NCBI GenBank assembly: GCA_963920635.1
Contig: OY987298.1
Location: 83,337,454 to 83,401,453, forward strand
Source: Pseudeuparius sepicola
Lineage: Eukaryota > Arthropoda > Insecta > Coleoptera > Anthribidae
Length of the DNA stretch: 64,000 bases
Reading direction: 5' to 3'
This document shows positions 41,394 to 53,620 of the stretch, one piece after another; the stretch's first letter is position 1, and each line of letters opens with the position of its first letter. The notes beneath the pieces were generated by a model that was given only the letters and a program-made list of their open reading frames with translations, searched no databases and was not told the DNA's origin. The position numbers were made by a program, and so were the translations under genes.

Positions 41394-42479
41394 ATGCCGT
41401 TCCAATTTACAAATGAAGAGCAGGCTGACATCCATTTCTGCTATGGAGTTGCAAATGGGAACTCTGCGGAAGCAGCCAGAAAATACCGGAGGCGATTTCC
41501 AAATAGGCGCCATCCGCGTCCCTCGGTGTTTGTTAACATGCACCGGCAATTCAGAACTCGCGGTCTGAGAACTAGAATCGTCGAACGAGGAAATGAAAAC
41601 AATATCCAACAAGTCAGACGCAACAATGAGATTCTTCGTGAATTCGATAGGAATCCTACAACAAGTAGCAGAAGAGTGTCAGTGGCCCTACGTGTTTCAA
41701 AGTCTGCAATTTTGCGAGCTTTAAAAAGAGATCACAGGCATGCGTATCATCTACAACCCGTACAAGGTTTAAGGCCCGGCGATGCAGAAAGAAGATTAGT
41801 GTTTTGCCGATGGATTTTGGAGTCAATTGAAGGAAATAGACAATTTTTAAATAACATTTTATGGACGGACGAGTCGTGTTTTACTCGTCGTGGAGTAGTA
41901 AACTTTCATAATCAGCATATTTGGGCACAAGAAAACCCACATGCAATCCGGCCAAGAAATTTTCAGGTCGAATTTAGTGTCAATGTTTGGATTGGACTGT
42001 ACAACCATCATCTGTTTGGACCCTTTTTTTTGCCACAGCGAGTGAATGGTGACAATTTTTTGGAGTTTTTAGTAGCTGAGCATAATAATATGTGGGAAGA
42101 CATTCCTTTAAACTTAAGATTGTTGGCTTGGTTCCAACTTGACGGCTGTCCTGCACATTTTCACCGAAATGTGAGGAACTGGTTAAATAATAACTTTCCA
42201 AATAGGTGGATCGGACGAGGGGGACCGGTCGCTTGGCCACCACGTTCTCCGGACATAACACCTCTGGACTTCTTCATATGGGGATTTTTAAAAGAACAAG
42301 TCTATGCGACTCCTGTAGAAACAAGGGAACAACTTATTGATCGTATCAGAAATGCGTGCGATGAATTGAGAAATGGCAATTTAATCGATGCTGTTCAATC
42401 CGTTAGGCGTCGAAGTGAATTATGTGTGCAACAGAATGGATCACATTTTGAACAATTGTTGAATGTTGTACAAATTTAG
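41394..42479 (+). CDS. Transposase, IS630-Tc1-mariner superfamily, DD41D
   Basis: 361 residues from ATG 41394, with no internal stop. An upstream TTG at 41373 is not needed. The amino third is a paired helix-turn-helix DNA-binding region (EEQADIHFCYGVANGNSAEA; RRVSVALRVSKSAILRALKR). The catalytic core has Asp159 in LWTDESCF, Asp250 in WFQLDGCPAHF and Asp292 in SPDITPLDFF, giving 41 residues between the last two, hence DD41D. It cuts at the TIR ends and inserts at TA dinucleotides. Its stop codon lies inside the inner end of the right TIR. Flanking TIRs are well preserved, so this copy may be recent and possibly active. Confidence 0.95.
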   Translation: MPFQFTNEEQADIHFCYGVANGNSAEAARKYRRRFPNRRHPRPSVFVNMHRQFRTRGLRTRIVERGNENNIQQVRRNNEILREFDRNPTTSSRRVSVALRVSKSAILRALKRDHRHAYHLQPVQGLRPGDAERRLVFCRWILESIEGNRQFLNNILWTDESCFTRRGVVNFHNQHIWAQENPHAIRPRNFQVEFSVNVWIGLYNHHLFGPFFLPQRVNGDNFLEFLVAEHNNMWEDIPLNLRLLAWFQLDGCPAHFHRNVRNWLNNNFPNRWIGRGGPVAWPPRSPDITPLDFFIWGFLKEQVYATPVETREQLIDRIRNACDELRNGNLIDAVQSVRRRSELCVQQNGSHFEQLLNVVQI

Positions 42480-43131
42480 AATTATAAAAATTATTAAGAA
42501 ATAATACTAGATTTGATAAAAATGTTAAAATGATAATAAAGTAATGTACCTCAAACCAAGTGCCAGTTTATTTTTAAAATTGTTTCCATAAAATTAAAAA
42601 TAAAATAGCTGAATCCGATAAGTGTTCCATAATTAATTTCTGTTATTTGCGATATTTATCAATAATCTTAGAAAACACATTTTTAGGCAAAAAAGGCTGA
42701 GATGGAAACGAAATAATTTATTTACTATACAACTATGGCAGATACAAAAAAATGTCAAGATACACTTTTTGTAGAGAATTGAAAGAACTTTACGAAAAAA
42801 AAAATTACGTTGATGTGAGACAGGTCCGTACTAATTACTTTTTAAATTTAGTGATAGTGAAAACCCATAACTCCACCACTGGTTATTTCAGGACCTTCAT
42901 ATTATCACTAAATATCGTAGTCAAAAAGGTGGTACTACACATCAAATTTGGTTTAAATATCTCCACTGGTTCGGACAGTGTAAAAAATACTTCATATTTT
43001 TTCCAACACTTCAACGCCCTGTATCGCGGAAACTAAGCTTTCCCCGATATATGTTGATATAAAATTTTCATTTTAGATTATCTTTTTCTATCTAATGTTA
43101 AAGTCCTACCTCATAAAAGTGAACCACCCTG
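42471..43131 (-). repeat. Right TIR of DD41D transposon
   Basis: Mirror of 40515-41175. The first nine bases overlap the transposase stop region. It holds the mirrored 94-codon frame (42752-43036, plus), which differs at only three or four residues. Confidence 0.95.
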
Positions 43132-43133
43132 TA

Positions 43134-43500
43134 TATGTCATATGATTTCTCCAGCCGTTTTTACAATACAGGGCGTTCGAACTTCATATTTTCATGTTCT
43201 CACATCCTGTATCTCAAGAGACGAAACGTTTGCTGATAAATTAAGTATAAGAAAAAATGATGAAAATGATGCCCCTAAAACGATAATAGTCATTTTGTAA
43301 TCATCCACACAAAAAAGTTAAGGTTGATATTTTTCTAGTCCAGGGCAAAATATGGAAATATGAACCTTGATTCGGAGTGGGTTCAAAATGACTATGAACG
43401 TTTTAGAGGCACTTACGGACAACCTATTATTATTATTGTGTTTAATTTGTGATAAGTGAATTGTGTGTTATGTAAACACAATGGGAAGAAGGAGAATCTA
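43134..43500. other. Spacer before gypsy-2
   Basis: AT-rich. An ACAGGGCGTTCGAACTTC end-like motif at 43170 may mark a degraded mariner-type repeat. No 5' LTR of gypsy-2 was recognised here. Confidence 0.35.
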
Positions 43501-43629
43501 TTCCACCAGCAGCTCTGAGAGTTAAGATAATAATTCTCCTGCTAAGGATCAACAAAACAATCAACGCCGATCAAAAAGGACAAAAGAAAAGCCACCGAGG
43601 TACATGGGGTACAGTCAGAGCATCAACAT

Positions 43630-44303
43630 TTGCCAATCCGGAGTGACCGCATACCTGAGTTTGACCCGGAAAATGAAAATACATCGGCATATCAGTGGTT
43701 AGAGAAGGTCGACCAAATTAAAAACATTATTAACAACTGGGACAACATAACCACTGTATATCAAATGCAAGCAAGACTAAAAGGAATGGCGAAATCGTGG
43801 TGCCACAGCTTAATGAGCTATCCGACAACATGGGCCGAATGGAAAACTACTAATCAAAACGTTTCCCGTACATGTAGACTATGCCGCCGCGCTGCGAAAG
43901 ATGCTGGAGAGAACAAAGAAACCCGAAGAAACGATGACAACATATTATTTTAAGAAAATGGAGTTAATTCGCACTTGCAACATAACTGCTCGAAATGCGG
44001 TCTCATGTATAATTGATGGTATAACTAAAGTCACCATCTAAAACAGTGCGCGCGGGTCACTACGTAACTCCGGAGGCCCTTTACGAGGAGTACCTATCGA
44101 TGTTACGCGATGAAAAACAACCCGTCACGAAAGCGGTTGAAAGTTCTATCAGACGTGTACCTAGAATGGAGTTGAGACACAGGCTGGGGTCGAAATATAA
44201 GCTGCCGCATCAAAAACACCATGATTTATCGAGTGTGCACTGTTTCAACTGCAAGATGAGCGGACACTTCCAATCGCAATGTCCAAATCGACGTGTCGAG
44301 TGA
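43630..44303 (+). pseudogene. gypsy-2 gag and zinc knuckle
   Basis: The first frame gives a capsid-like segment (AYQWLEKVDQIKNIINNW; MQARLKGMAKSWCHSL) and shifts near 43855; the adjacent frame continues through KKMELIRTCNITARNA. 44046-44303 holds a CCHC knuckle (CFNCKMSGHFQSQC); a second knuckle (CHLLGHEASTC) follows at 44310-44342 beyond a stop. Confidence 0.8.
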
Positions 44304-44363
44304 CAAAAGTGTCATCTGCTAGGTCACGAAGCTAGCACATGCAAGACAAGACCGCAGCTGCCG

Positions 44364-45010
44364 TTGCGCAAATACCACGATCGTCAAGGTGATGGTAAGT
44401 GCGTACCAGTCTTTAGGTTAACGAAATGTCCGGACAGCACTGCCACCGATTGTTACTTTATTGATATAAATTGGTACCTTGGTACATTGGTAATAAATGG
44501 GTACCTGTTACGAGGGTATGTAGATATTGGTTGCGGCACTGTCACAATAAAAATGTCAAATTATGCTTACGGCATGAACCAACAATGGCGCGATTATTTG
44601 GTTACGGAGGGGGCTCTGTTTTCGTTAACGCCAAGACTTCAGTAGGATTGACAGTTGACTTAGCTACCATCAACGTTGTCGCATTAATTGTTCCTGACCA
44701 CATACAGAGTGTCCTTATTATCATCGGACAACCCTTTGTAAATAATGACCGTGTCATGGTATTTATTCACGGCAATCAAATACGATTATTTAGTAGTAAT
44801 ACATCGGATATTAGCAAAACTATTATACCGAAAATTGCTCAATTACCATCAAAGAAGGTTGCTTTGTGTGCCAAAGAAACCACCGTAATTCCCGCTCAAC
44901 ACATGGGTCATATTTCTGTTTACACCAATGATTTTTATGATCACGTTTACATCGACTTAGGCACTCGAAGTTGGCCGGGTAAAAATCATGTCACCCTCGC
45001 TGTGTCATAA
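44364..45010 (+). pseudogene. gypsy-2 protease region
   Basis: Contains LRGYVDIGCGTVTI, where the active site reads DIG rather than DSG/DTG, and, in an overlapping frame, VVALIVPDHIQSVLIIIGQPF, the post-active-site strand. A frame change occurs near 44600. The triad substitution and shift make it inactive. Confidence 0.7.
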
Positions 45011-45115
45011 ATTTAGCTGAACACAGTCTCGTACCCATCATTAACCTTTCCAACGAAGATATTTATTACGAAAAAGGCAAGAAGGGCCCACACGTGTTTT
45101 CCAGAAACTGACGAA

Positions 45116-46581
45116 ATGCAATTCCAATGCATGACTACAGATATTAAGACATTCCAGCCTTTTAAACCAGAAGATATAGAAAATCAATTAAATCCCACAT
45201 TAAGTAATTGTGATCGAAATAAAATATTAAATCTACTTAACGACTATCGCGACTGTTTCGCTGTCTGTTTACGCGAGGTCGGAAAAACTGACGTTACGAA
45301 AATGTCGATAACCTTATCAGATGATACACCCGTTACCTACCGTCCGTATAGAATGCCATATACAGAGCGAGAGAAGGTAAGGACCATTGTTCAAGACTTG
45401 ATTGATAATGGGATAGTTCGCGAATCCGAGTCTCCTTTTGCAAGCTCTATCCTTCTTGTTAAGAAAAATAATGGAAAGGAACGTATGTGCATAGATTATT
45501 GCAATGTTAATAGAAATACTGTAAAAGACAAGTATCCATTACCCAGAATTGATGACCTATTAGATTCCCTTCAAGGTAACAAATATTTTACAAGCTTAGA
45601 CCTAGCTTCTGGTTACCACCAGATCGCCCTTGACGAACAATCCATTCATAAAACAGCGTTTATCACACCAGATGGCTGTTTTTCAGAGGGCCATAAATTC
45701 AATCCTTGGCCCCTTACACTTTGACACTGCGTTGGCTTATCTTGATTTGTATTGATACCATAATACCAACAATAGACGAAGGTATAGAAAAATTAAAACC
45801 AATCTTAGAATTGTTTTGAAAGGCCGGAATGACCTTGCGGTTGTCAAAATGTTATTTTCTAAGGAAAGAGATTCAATACTTGGGCCACGAGATTTCTGGT
45901 CAGGGTATAAGGCCAGGTGCAGATAAAATTAGAGCCGTATCAGAATTTCCTACTCCGAAAAATGTACATGACATCAGACGCTTTCTAGGCTTGGCTAGCT
46001 ACTTTAGAAAATTTATCCATAGTTTCACATCTATCGCAAGACCGCTATCTTCCCTAACGAAGAAGGATTGCGAATTTGCTTGGGGGGAACAACACACCGC
46101 TGCATTTGAATTATGTAAGACAAAGTTAACAGAACCCCCTATACTAGCTATGTACAACCGAGTGGCATTAACTGAAGTTCATTGCGACACTAGTAAAATT
46201 GGTCTGGGTGGTATACTGCTGCAAAAGCAGCAAGATAATACGTTGAAACCAGTACAGTACTTTAGTCGCACGACAACTAAAGATGAACAGAACTACCATT
46301 CCTACGAGTTAGAAACCCTTGCCGTCGTCGAAAGTCTTAAAAGGTTCAGAGTTTATTTGGTAGGCATCCATTTTAAAGTAGTTACGGACTGCAATTCGTT
46401 ACGCCACACCCTCATGAAAAGAGACCTCGTGCCACGGATCGCCAGATGGTGGCTTAACATCCAAGAGTTCGACTTTGACATTGAATATCAAAGTGGTACA
46501 AAGATGGCACATGTGGATGCTTTAACGGTATCTCCCACAGGTGCCCACCTGTGGGAGATACCGTTGAAGAAGGTACAATAG
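45116..46581 (+). pseudogene. gypsy-2 reverse transcriptase and RNase H
   Basis: 45116-45724 holds fingers and palm start (PYRMPYTEREKVRTIVQDLI; NGIVRESESPFASSILLVKK; YFTSLDLASGYHQI). The palm centre after FITPDGCF is deleted or scrambled, and the YxDD box near 45745 is broken (YLDL then stop). 45829-46581 resumes with YFLRKEIQYLGHEI, RRFLGLASYFRKFI and RNase H (VHCDTSKIGLGGILLQ; SYELETLAVVESLKRF; VVTDCNSLRHTL) up to the palindrome at 46524. Confidence 0.85.
46524..46565. repeat. Perfect 20-bp-arm palindrome in gypsy-2 pol
   Basis: Arms 46524-46543 and 46546-46565 with a CC spacer, at the RNase H-integrase linker just after HVDAL. One arm looks like a snap-back duplicate of the other. Confidence 0.95.
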
Positions 46582-47817
46582 AAACATTCGAAATAATGCC
46601 AGTAAATGTCAGCGAAGAAGATTGGGTTGTTTCCGCACAGCTACAAGATGCTAAATGCCGCCAAATGATCGAAATGTTATCGCGACCCCAAAGTAATAAA
46701 GAGGACATAGAAATTCGTAAACACTTCGTTTTAAAAGATAAACGTCTGTACCGAAAAGCGCCAGATGGTCTTAAATGGGTGATCCCAAAAGGGGCGAGGC
46801 GGCGCATTCTGATGTACTATCACGACGACGCAGGTCATTTTGCGGTTGACAAGACATTTGAATCTGTTAGCGCCCGTTATTGGTCTCCAGCTATGAGGAA
46901 TTACGTGCGTAATTACATCCGATCTTGCTTAGGGTGTATGTATAATAAAGCTAGTTCTGGGAAAGTACCTGGTGAGTTACACCCGATAGAAAAAGTAAGG
47001 GTGCCAATGGACACGCTACATATTGATCACCTGGGTCCTTTTGTTACGAGCATCAAGAGAAATGCATATTTAATTGTAGCCGTTGACGCTTTTACGAAGT
47101 TTGTTTTTATGGAAGCTGTGTCGAACACCAAAACAGCACCTGTAATTAAATTCTTAAATAATATAGTCGAATTATTCTGTGTTCCCAGATGAATAATCTG
47201 TGATCGTGGTACCGCCTTTACGAGTCGGGCCTGAGTGGTGTTACAATTTAAATATTAAACGAGTATTGTGTGTTACCGCGACCCCAAGGGCTAACGGCCA
47301 GGTCGAAAGGATGAACAGATCTATTCTGTCAGCCTTGACGGCATCGACGGAAGACGAGACCCGCTGGGACGAATCCGTGAGTCAGGTTAGGTAGGGAATT
47401 AATTCGACGATTAATTCGACCACTGGTAAAACACCTTACGAAGTGTGTTTGGGGTACCATCCTCGTGGCATTAACGATGCATTTCTTTCCGCGGAGGTTA
47501 CTGATGTTGACGTATATCATGACCTGGAGACTGTGAGAGATAACGTCTCTCAAAAGATAGCTGATCAGCAAAGCCGCGATAAAGAACGTTACGATAAAAA
47601 GCATGCTAAACCTGTTACGTATTCTGTTGGCCAACATGTGGTTATTCGCACGAATAGAAGTGGGAACGAAGGAAGAGCAAAAAGCTCGAACCTAAGTTCA
47701 AGGGACCCTTCGTTGTTACGAAAGTTCTTGATAATGACCGTTACGTGGTTAATGAGTTGCAAGGGTCCCGGCGATCGAGGGTATCCTATACGGGGATACA
47801 TCCCTCAGAAAGGTTGA
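46566..47817 (+). pseudogene. gypsy-2 integrase
   Basis: The frame to 47192 contains the zinc domain (YYHDDAGHFAVDKTF; CLGCMYNKA) and the first catalytic Asp in LHIDHLGPF. A stop at 47190-47192 precedes the second Asp (ICDRGTAFT) in the same frame. The catalytic Glu is in PRANGQVERMNRSI near 47285-47330, after another stop. The carboxy part follows (47443-47817, KERYDKKHAKPVTYSVGQHV). The triad can be seen, but several stops and shifts inactivate it. Confidence 0.85.
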
Positions 47818-48249
47818 AGCCTTTTGTAACGACTGTGTCATCTAGTGAGATGAGCATGAGTGGAGACGAATAGAATAGTTTATTCGTCCCGTAGCATAGA
47901 TCAGTCCAATTAATATTGTGTTTTGATTCCAGGCTCCAAAAGCTAAGCTATTCACGTGGACGTGAATTGGGTCAGGTTAGCCCACTGTTAGCCAATCTCA
48001 AATTCGGAACGCCCGTAGAGTTCATAACGGCCGGCGCCCGGGTTGAGACACTAACCAGGCCCTGTCACCCGGAGGGAGGGACCTGAAGTCGGGATGGGGG
48101 TGGTCCTCACGGCAGATCCCTTCGGTCTAGCATAAGCATTAGAACGTATATTTTGTATTCCATATTTTAGAATTCCAATAAACTTGTAAAACCATAATTC
48201 GATACCGTTTATTCCACGTAGATAACACTTGCCAAGTTATTCGGGTCTA

Positions 48250-48666
48250 CAGGGTGACCCATCTACTGTAACATATTTTTTTATCCTGAATCTGAATTGT
48301 TGTTGTTTTAATGTTCAATAAAAATAATTAAATTGTTTGACGCCCGCCTACTATGAATTTTTACTTGATGTTCTGGAACAGTCAGGGGAATGGTATTTGA
48401 CATGAAATTATTTTTTGTAGGAAAAATATTGTGTTTTCGAGAAAAAATTTAGAGGGGAAAAAAGTTTCTTAAATAAAAGAGCTACACAAATCATATTTAA
48501 AAATTAATAAGGGTTGTTAGTTTTTACCCTTTTTTAGGGCAGTGTGTAAATAAATAAACTACCCTAAGGCATCTTCCAGTAAGTAGGTAACACATACCAA
48601 ATTTCAAATTTTTAAGTAGTGCCGTTATTGAGATATAAATAAAAATAATACTTTTGGGTCACCCTG
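48250..48666. mobile_element. Mariner-type MITE, 417 bp
   Basis: CAGGGTGACCC at 48250-48260 is mirrored by GGGTCACCCTG at 48656-48666, with TA outside each. The inverted similarity continues outward (CTTGCCAAGTTATTCGGGTC against a mirrored GATCCGAATGACTTGGCCAG), so the true TIR may be longer. No coding frame. Confidence 0.7.
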
Positions 48667-48668
48667 TA

Positions 48669-51600
48669 GATCCGAATGACTTGGCCAGGAAAGCCCAAAT
48701 CGAAAAATTTTATATGAAAGACCCCCTTAAAACCACCTGCCGAATACCCCTTTAAATTATTTACTATACATTCTGACTCACCCTGTATAAAAAAGGATAT
48801 TCTTGTCTGCTGACCTTATTGTCCCATTAATACCATAAACCTATACCAACCATCGAATTGATAAGTGCTATGGAAGTCGCACAGGTATGACTTTCATTGT
48901 TGTTTGGGGCAGCCAACTCTAGAGAGAGATAGGTTTCAAATGGCAATAAGTAAGACAAGGACGCGTAATGGACGTGTCAGCTGATTCAGGCAAAGGAGGT
49001 ATATAGGGTTGTTGCATATTATTAATGGCGTATTTAATGGGCATGTACCGTAATTCTCTTTATTGTATGATCTGCATTCCGAAATTCGGGGGTTGTTTGT
49101 AGGAATGAGAATTTTTTTATAAAACCACAATAATTACATAAATATTGCACAGAAAAAAAGTAGTGAATTGATTAAAAAAATTACATGGCAATTTTATGTA
49201 CCTGGAAGTAAATGGAGACAAATAAAATACAAATTCTAAAATAAAAGTTTATTTTAAAATAAAGGCGACAAAATATCTAGGATAAGGTGTACATTTTCAA
49301 ATTTAATTACTTATCTTAACTGATTTATTAATTTTAAAATTCAATTTAATAGGAAAAGCATCTAAAGACAGGTATAGCTTTTACATATTTTTATATAATT
49401 TTTAATGTTTAGGCATCTAACAAAAAGAATTACAAATAAGTACCTTATTAAAGGGACCAGGACTTCAAGATTAATTCCATCTTTGACTACGAAGAGCTAG
49501 GTTCATTAGCACAATATTTTGCCAGTTTTTCCCTTGATAGAGTTTCTATCATGACTTGGAAAATAAAAAACTGTAGTAATTACATACTTTTTAAGTTTGC
49601 GCTGCCCAAAATTCTCTATGAAATCGCTCTCAATAAAATGTTGACTACAAATGCAAGTAAATACTTCTAGACAGTACAAAATTTTTCCTTTTTATTGCTG
49701 CAATCCACTTGTCTGTAATATCACCTTATCTCTTGGAAAACTGCAAAGTTATTAGCAAAGATTTTTAAGACTTACGAATGAAAAGAAACCCCACTATTCT
49801 TATTCTTTCCACCCCGTTTGGTACATCCAAATACACAACAGGAGTCGACCATCTTTTTTGTAATTTACAACTACAACAGAAAATATAGCCACATAGCTAT
49901 TCTTTCTGATCTAAAAATAATATTAAACCAAATATCAACTAAGAAAACTCAAAGCCGTCTTATACGATACTGCCAGCACGACGCGAACTCAAATCAAATA
50001 TAAATAATACAATAATTACTTGTATTGGGACTTGGGACAGAGGGAAAATGACGTTTGACAACGGAACTCGTTTGAAGCACAGGGAACAAAAATAGAAAGT
50101 TAGGATAAACACATCTTTTGTGTTTTGTGGTTTTTGCCTGAATCAGCTGATTTATTTACTATTTCACTTACTCAAGTTTGGCTGCCAGTTTCTCTCTCTA
50201 CACTCCTTCCATCTACTTGTCAATTCAATGATACCAACCTATACCATAACCTATCAAAAATAGTTGCTAGTCGAATTAACTCATTATTTAACATGACCGG
50301 TACTGACAATAATTTATAATTCTACCTTAATTTTATTAGAGTTGCTATCTTGTATAGTTTCTTACATTTGGGCTACAGAAATCAAACATTCTTTACATAT
50401 TATTCTGTAAAGTTAATTTCTACACCATATAGGATTTCACCAGTTGTGTGGATTTTTCTAGCGGTGAAGAACTTTAACTAAAATAGAAAACAAGTTTAAA
50501 AACCTTGAAGTCACAGTTTAGGAAGAGAATATATTCTGACAGGAAAAAAATGTAGGACCTTTCTAGGTATTTATTTTTATCTCCTCCAGTTCACCGCCTC
50601 GGTGCATATGATTGCTCTCCGACACACTAGAACTTTGAAAAAAAATAGTTTCCAAGATATTAAGTTGTTACAAAATAATAGTTGGTAAACTAGACGTGTT
50701 CTAATCTCATTTACCTACTTAAAAATTCCAATAGTTTTTGATCCTAAAACTTGTGATGTTTTTTTATGGAAATGGTGGTATAGTACACCGGTACTACATT
50801 GTATATTGATACTCGTAGTTTAGTGAAAAGTGGAATTTCGGTGCGGTTTTAGGGAAAATACTGTAGCAGTATCTGGAATTTAAATGGTTATTGGTTGTTT
50901 TTTGTTTTAATGAAAATGGCTGTGCCTTTGGAAAATGATAGTTAGTTTTATCCAACGCTCAAGGGTTTTTATTTTATTGTCTCTGTCATTTTGTTCATGT
51001 TCCCCCGATTTCTTCTTTCTTTTCAAGAATCGTATGCTGTGTATGGTTTAATATCTCCAGCATATTTTTTATTTATGATTTTATGCTCATCGCTTTCTAG
51101 TAACTAGAAATTATTTGCTGCAAATTGTTACTGGGTGAAATTTGAAATGTTTCTTTTCATTTCCGACACCTGCTTAACAGGAAACCTACGGGTACTTTAC
51201 CTGCGGGCTCAAAATACTTTCGATTATTCTTTGTAGTTTTTAATTGCAGCTGGTATCTCTCTAGTGGTGTTAAATATCTATCCTTTCAGATGTTTTGCTA
51301 ACTTGTTGAAGTGCATGATAATTGTGATGTCAGCGTATTTTATAAAACTGATGAACTTTGTACCTCAATATTTTTTTATTTTAGCTAACGAAAAGTAGGT
51401 AAAAACGGGGCATATATATCTCAGAATTGAAGTCAAGACAGCTAAATTTTAACAACAGGAAACGCATGCGTACCGCACAAAAAAGTGCAGGATTTAGCCC
51501 CCTTAAGAAATACATGGGGAAATTGCGGTTGAACGCACATAGCTATACTACTTTTTGTAACTAGTTGCAATAACAGTACAGTTAGTATATGTGATGGATT

Positions 51601-52687
51601 GGTTATATATGTATGTGAGAGATAGAACGAAGTGACTTGGGACGATTGATGAATTGATTTTTTTGTGGGCTTTACTCAAGCATTGCCCTAACTTTTAGTA
51701 AAATTATTTAACCCCTATAGTATTTACTTTTCTATATATTTTTTTATTTGTTTGCTAAACCATAATAATCCGAAGTTAGAGTAACTAGGCGATGACTTTG
51801 GACAACATTTTTGAAAAAAAAAAACAAATTTTGGTTGTTTATATCAAAATAAAAATGCATTTAATCAACAAAAACTTTATTCTTTGGTACAAAAATATAA
51901 AATAAAACCAAAAACATTAAAAGCTGCTATAAAAAAATTAAATATTATTTATAAAATATACCTATAGGATATTTATACAATATAAAAAAAACTATTGTGA
52001 TAAAATACTATCTTGGCAGGTCAGTAATCTTATAACGTTCATGACGTAATGAAATTTGATGATGAATTTGGATTATTTTGGAATTTGGATTATTCCCCTA
52101 TCTACAACACTCATCAGTTATTGTTGGGAAGCTAAAAAGTGTTTCACCATTGTGTATTGTCTTCCGTAAATATCGTACTAGGTAATTGTGAACTCCTCCT
52201 TGTGTGTAACATTACATTATTTGTCCAACATAATATTTGAATTTTGAAGAAAATTCTAATGGCACCTTTACTATCACAAATAATCTAATTCTTAGTTATT
52301 CATTATCACGGGTTTCTTGTGAGTCAGTCTTGTCAATTTTGGGAATATCAGTCTTCTCGTACTGATGTTTGCTTCAGATTTTTCTGGTTATCAAGGGCAA
52401 TTGTGGTTCCAAAGTCTCATCTATTCAGTCAAGTCCTTAGCAAGAACTGTTCTTCCTCAGTGACTGATAGTAATGGTTGTCTTCCAATCTTTTTGTCATG
52501 GATCCCTTTTTTTGTCATGAATTATGGACTTCGGCACAGTACAAAAATCAGCCGCTTCTCCTATTGTTATTTTTTTTCGTATTCACATCTCTTACTGCCT
52601 TTTCAAGCTTGTGGGAGTTATAGTTTCGGTAACTCCGACCACCAAGCATTCTTGTGTAATCTGAACGCACCCTCTATTATTATACCT
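48669..52687. other. 4 kb AT-rich DNA without recognisable genes
   Basis: No frame exceeds about 125 codons and none shows a known motif. A CACCCTGTATA end at 48779-48790 suggests another MITE edge. The minus strand at 52330-52620 shows scattered words (e.g. PLLSVTEEEQF-like, across stops) reminiscent of a pogo/Tigger or CENP-B-type region; too weak to call. Confidence 0.4.
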
Positions 52688-52858
52688 TGACAGATGTAGA
52701 GTAGAAGGGCAAAATAATAGAGGATGGGGTCACCGGGGGCAACGGGATTATTATGAAAACCCGATGCTAAAAAATGTACAAGATAATAAGTTAGCCTAAA
52801 AGGATTTATTATTATCATGTAAAGACCCTCTCTCCATAAATAAAGAGATAACGAAACA
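52688..52858 (+). repeat. Presumed 5' LTR of gypsy-3
   Basis: Inferred from TG/CA ends and the PBS immediately after it. There is no second copy in the window to confirm it. Confidence 0.5.
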
Positions 52859-52877
52859 TGGTGGCAGCGGTAAAAGG
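52859..52877 (+). promoter_or_regulatory. Primer-binding site of gypsy-3
   Basis: TGGTGGCAGCGGTAAAAGG directly follows the CA of the LTR. The leading TGG is the complement of a tRNA CCA end. Confidence 0.65.
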
Positions 52878-52962
52878 ATGAAATTCTAGACTCAACTATA
52901 AAAATAGTGGTGTGGTATCGGCACAGCAAAATAAAGGCCGAGGTAACAACGGTGAGTGCACA

Positions 52963-53620
52963 ATGCCTGAAAATGAAATGGAGGGCATCAATACAAACAC
53001 ATCGAAGCAGGCAACAGGAGCTATATCACCTGCGAGTAGTCTTAGCTTAAACGTAGCAAATCCTGAGAAATTTAACTTTGGTGCACCAGGTGCATGGCCC
53101 CAATGGAGAAAAAGGTTTGAAAGGTACATGTCAGTGTGGGGGTTGACACACAAATCAGATCTGGAGAAGATCGACATTCTGTTATACTTTATGGGAGAGG
53201 AAAGTGAACAGATTTTTGCTCAGTTTAAAACACAGCCTAAAATATTTGCTACATGCATGGAAGCATTCAAGAAACATTTCATACCAAGGCGAAATGTGAT
53301 ATTCGAAAGATACAAATTTAATATTCGTGTACAAGAAGCAGGGGAATCTGCGGATCACTTCATCACAGCTCTACACACACTTGCAGAGTATTGTGAATTT
53401 GGGAGTTTATGAGAGAGCTTATACGAGATAGGATCGTGGTAGGAATGTTATGGCAGCACGACAAGCGGAAATGTTGGGACAACAGGGAGTTCTGTTACGT
53501 CAAAATCCAGGTTTGGAGGTTAGAGCAATGTCGTCAAGAAAATCAATTCCGAAACAAGCAACTAGACAAACTTCAAGTTTTGGTGGAGTCTCGGGTGGAG
53601 CCAAAGGGACTACTGTAAGC
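52963..53620 (+). pseudogene. gypsy-3 gag capsid region
   Basis: ATG at 52963 (a GTG at 52912 is unlikely). It contains FNFGAPGAWPQWRKRFERY, LLYFMGEESEQIFAQF and FERYKFNIRVQEAGESADHF. The frame ends at TGA near 53410 just after CEFGSL; the adjacent frame reads RELIRDRIVVGM, the usual continuation, so a one-base indel is present there. A second shift near 53450 leads to the knuckle region. Confidence 0.85.

Larger units (their letters stand above)
40515..43131 (+). mobile_element. Tc1/mariner-type DNA transposon, DD41D
   Basis: Bounded by CAGGGTGGTTCAC inverted termini with TA on each side (40513-40514, 43132-43133). TIRs are about 660 bp and the single gene between them appears intact. The whole is 2617 bp. 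Confidence 0.95.
43500..48240 (+). mobile_element. Ty3/gypsy retrotransposon (gypsy-2), degraded
   Basis: Plus-strand gag, zinc knuckle, protease, RT, RNase H and integrase in gypsy order, each with stops or shifts. A GC-rich 3' region with an AATAAA at 48177 may be part of the 3' LTR. A 5' LTR was not found, so both ends are approximate. Confidence 0.8.

Noticed and set aside
46454..46807. Minus-strand 117-codon frame across the gypsy-2 palindrome
   Set aside because: Antisense shadow extended by the palindrome.
52319..52690. 123-codon plus-strand frame, and a pogo-like pattern on the minus strand
   Set aside because: Plus frame has no motif; the minus-strand similarity crosses several stops and is too weak to call.
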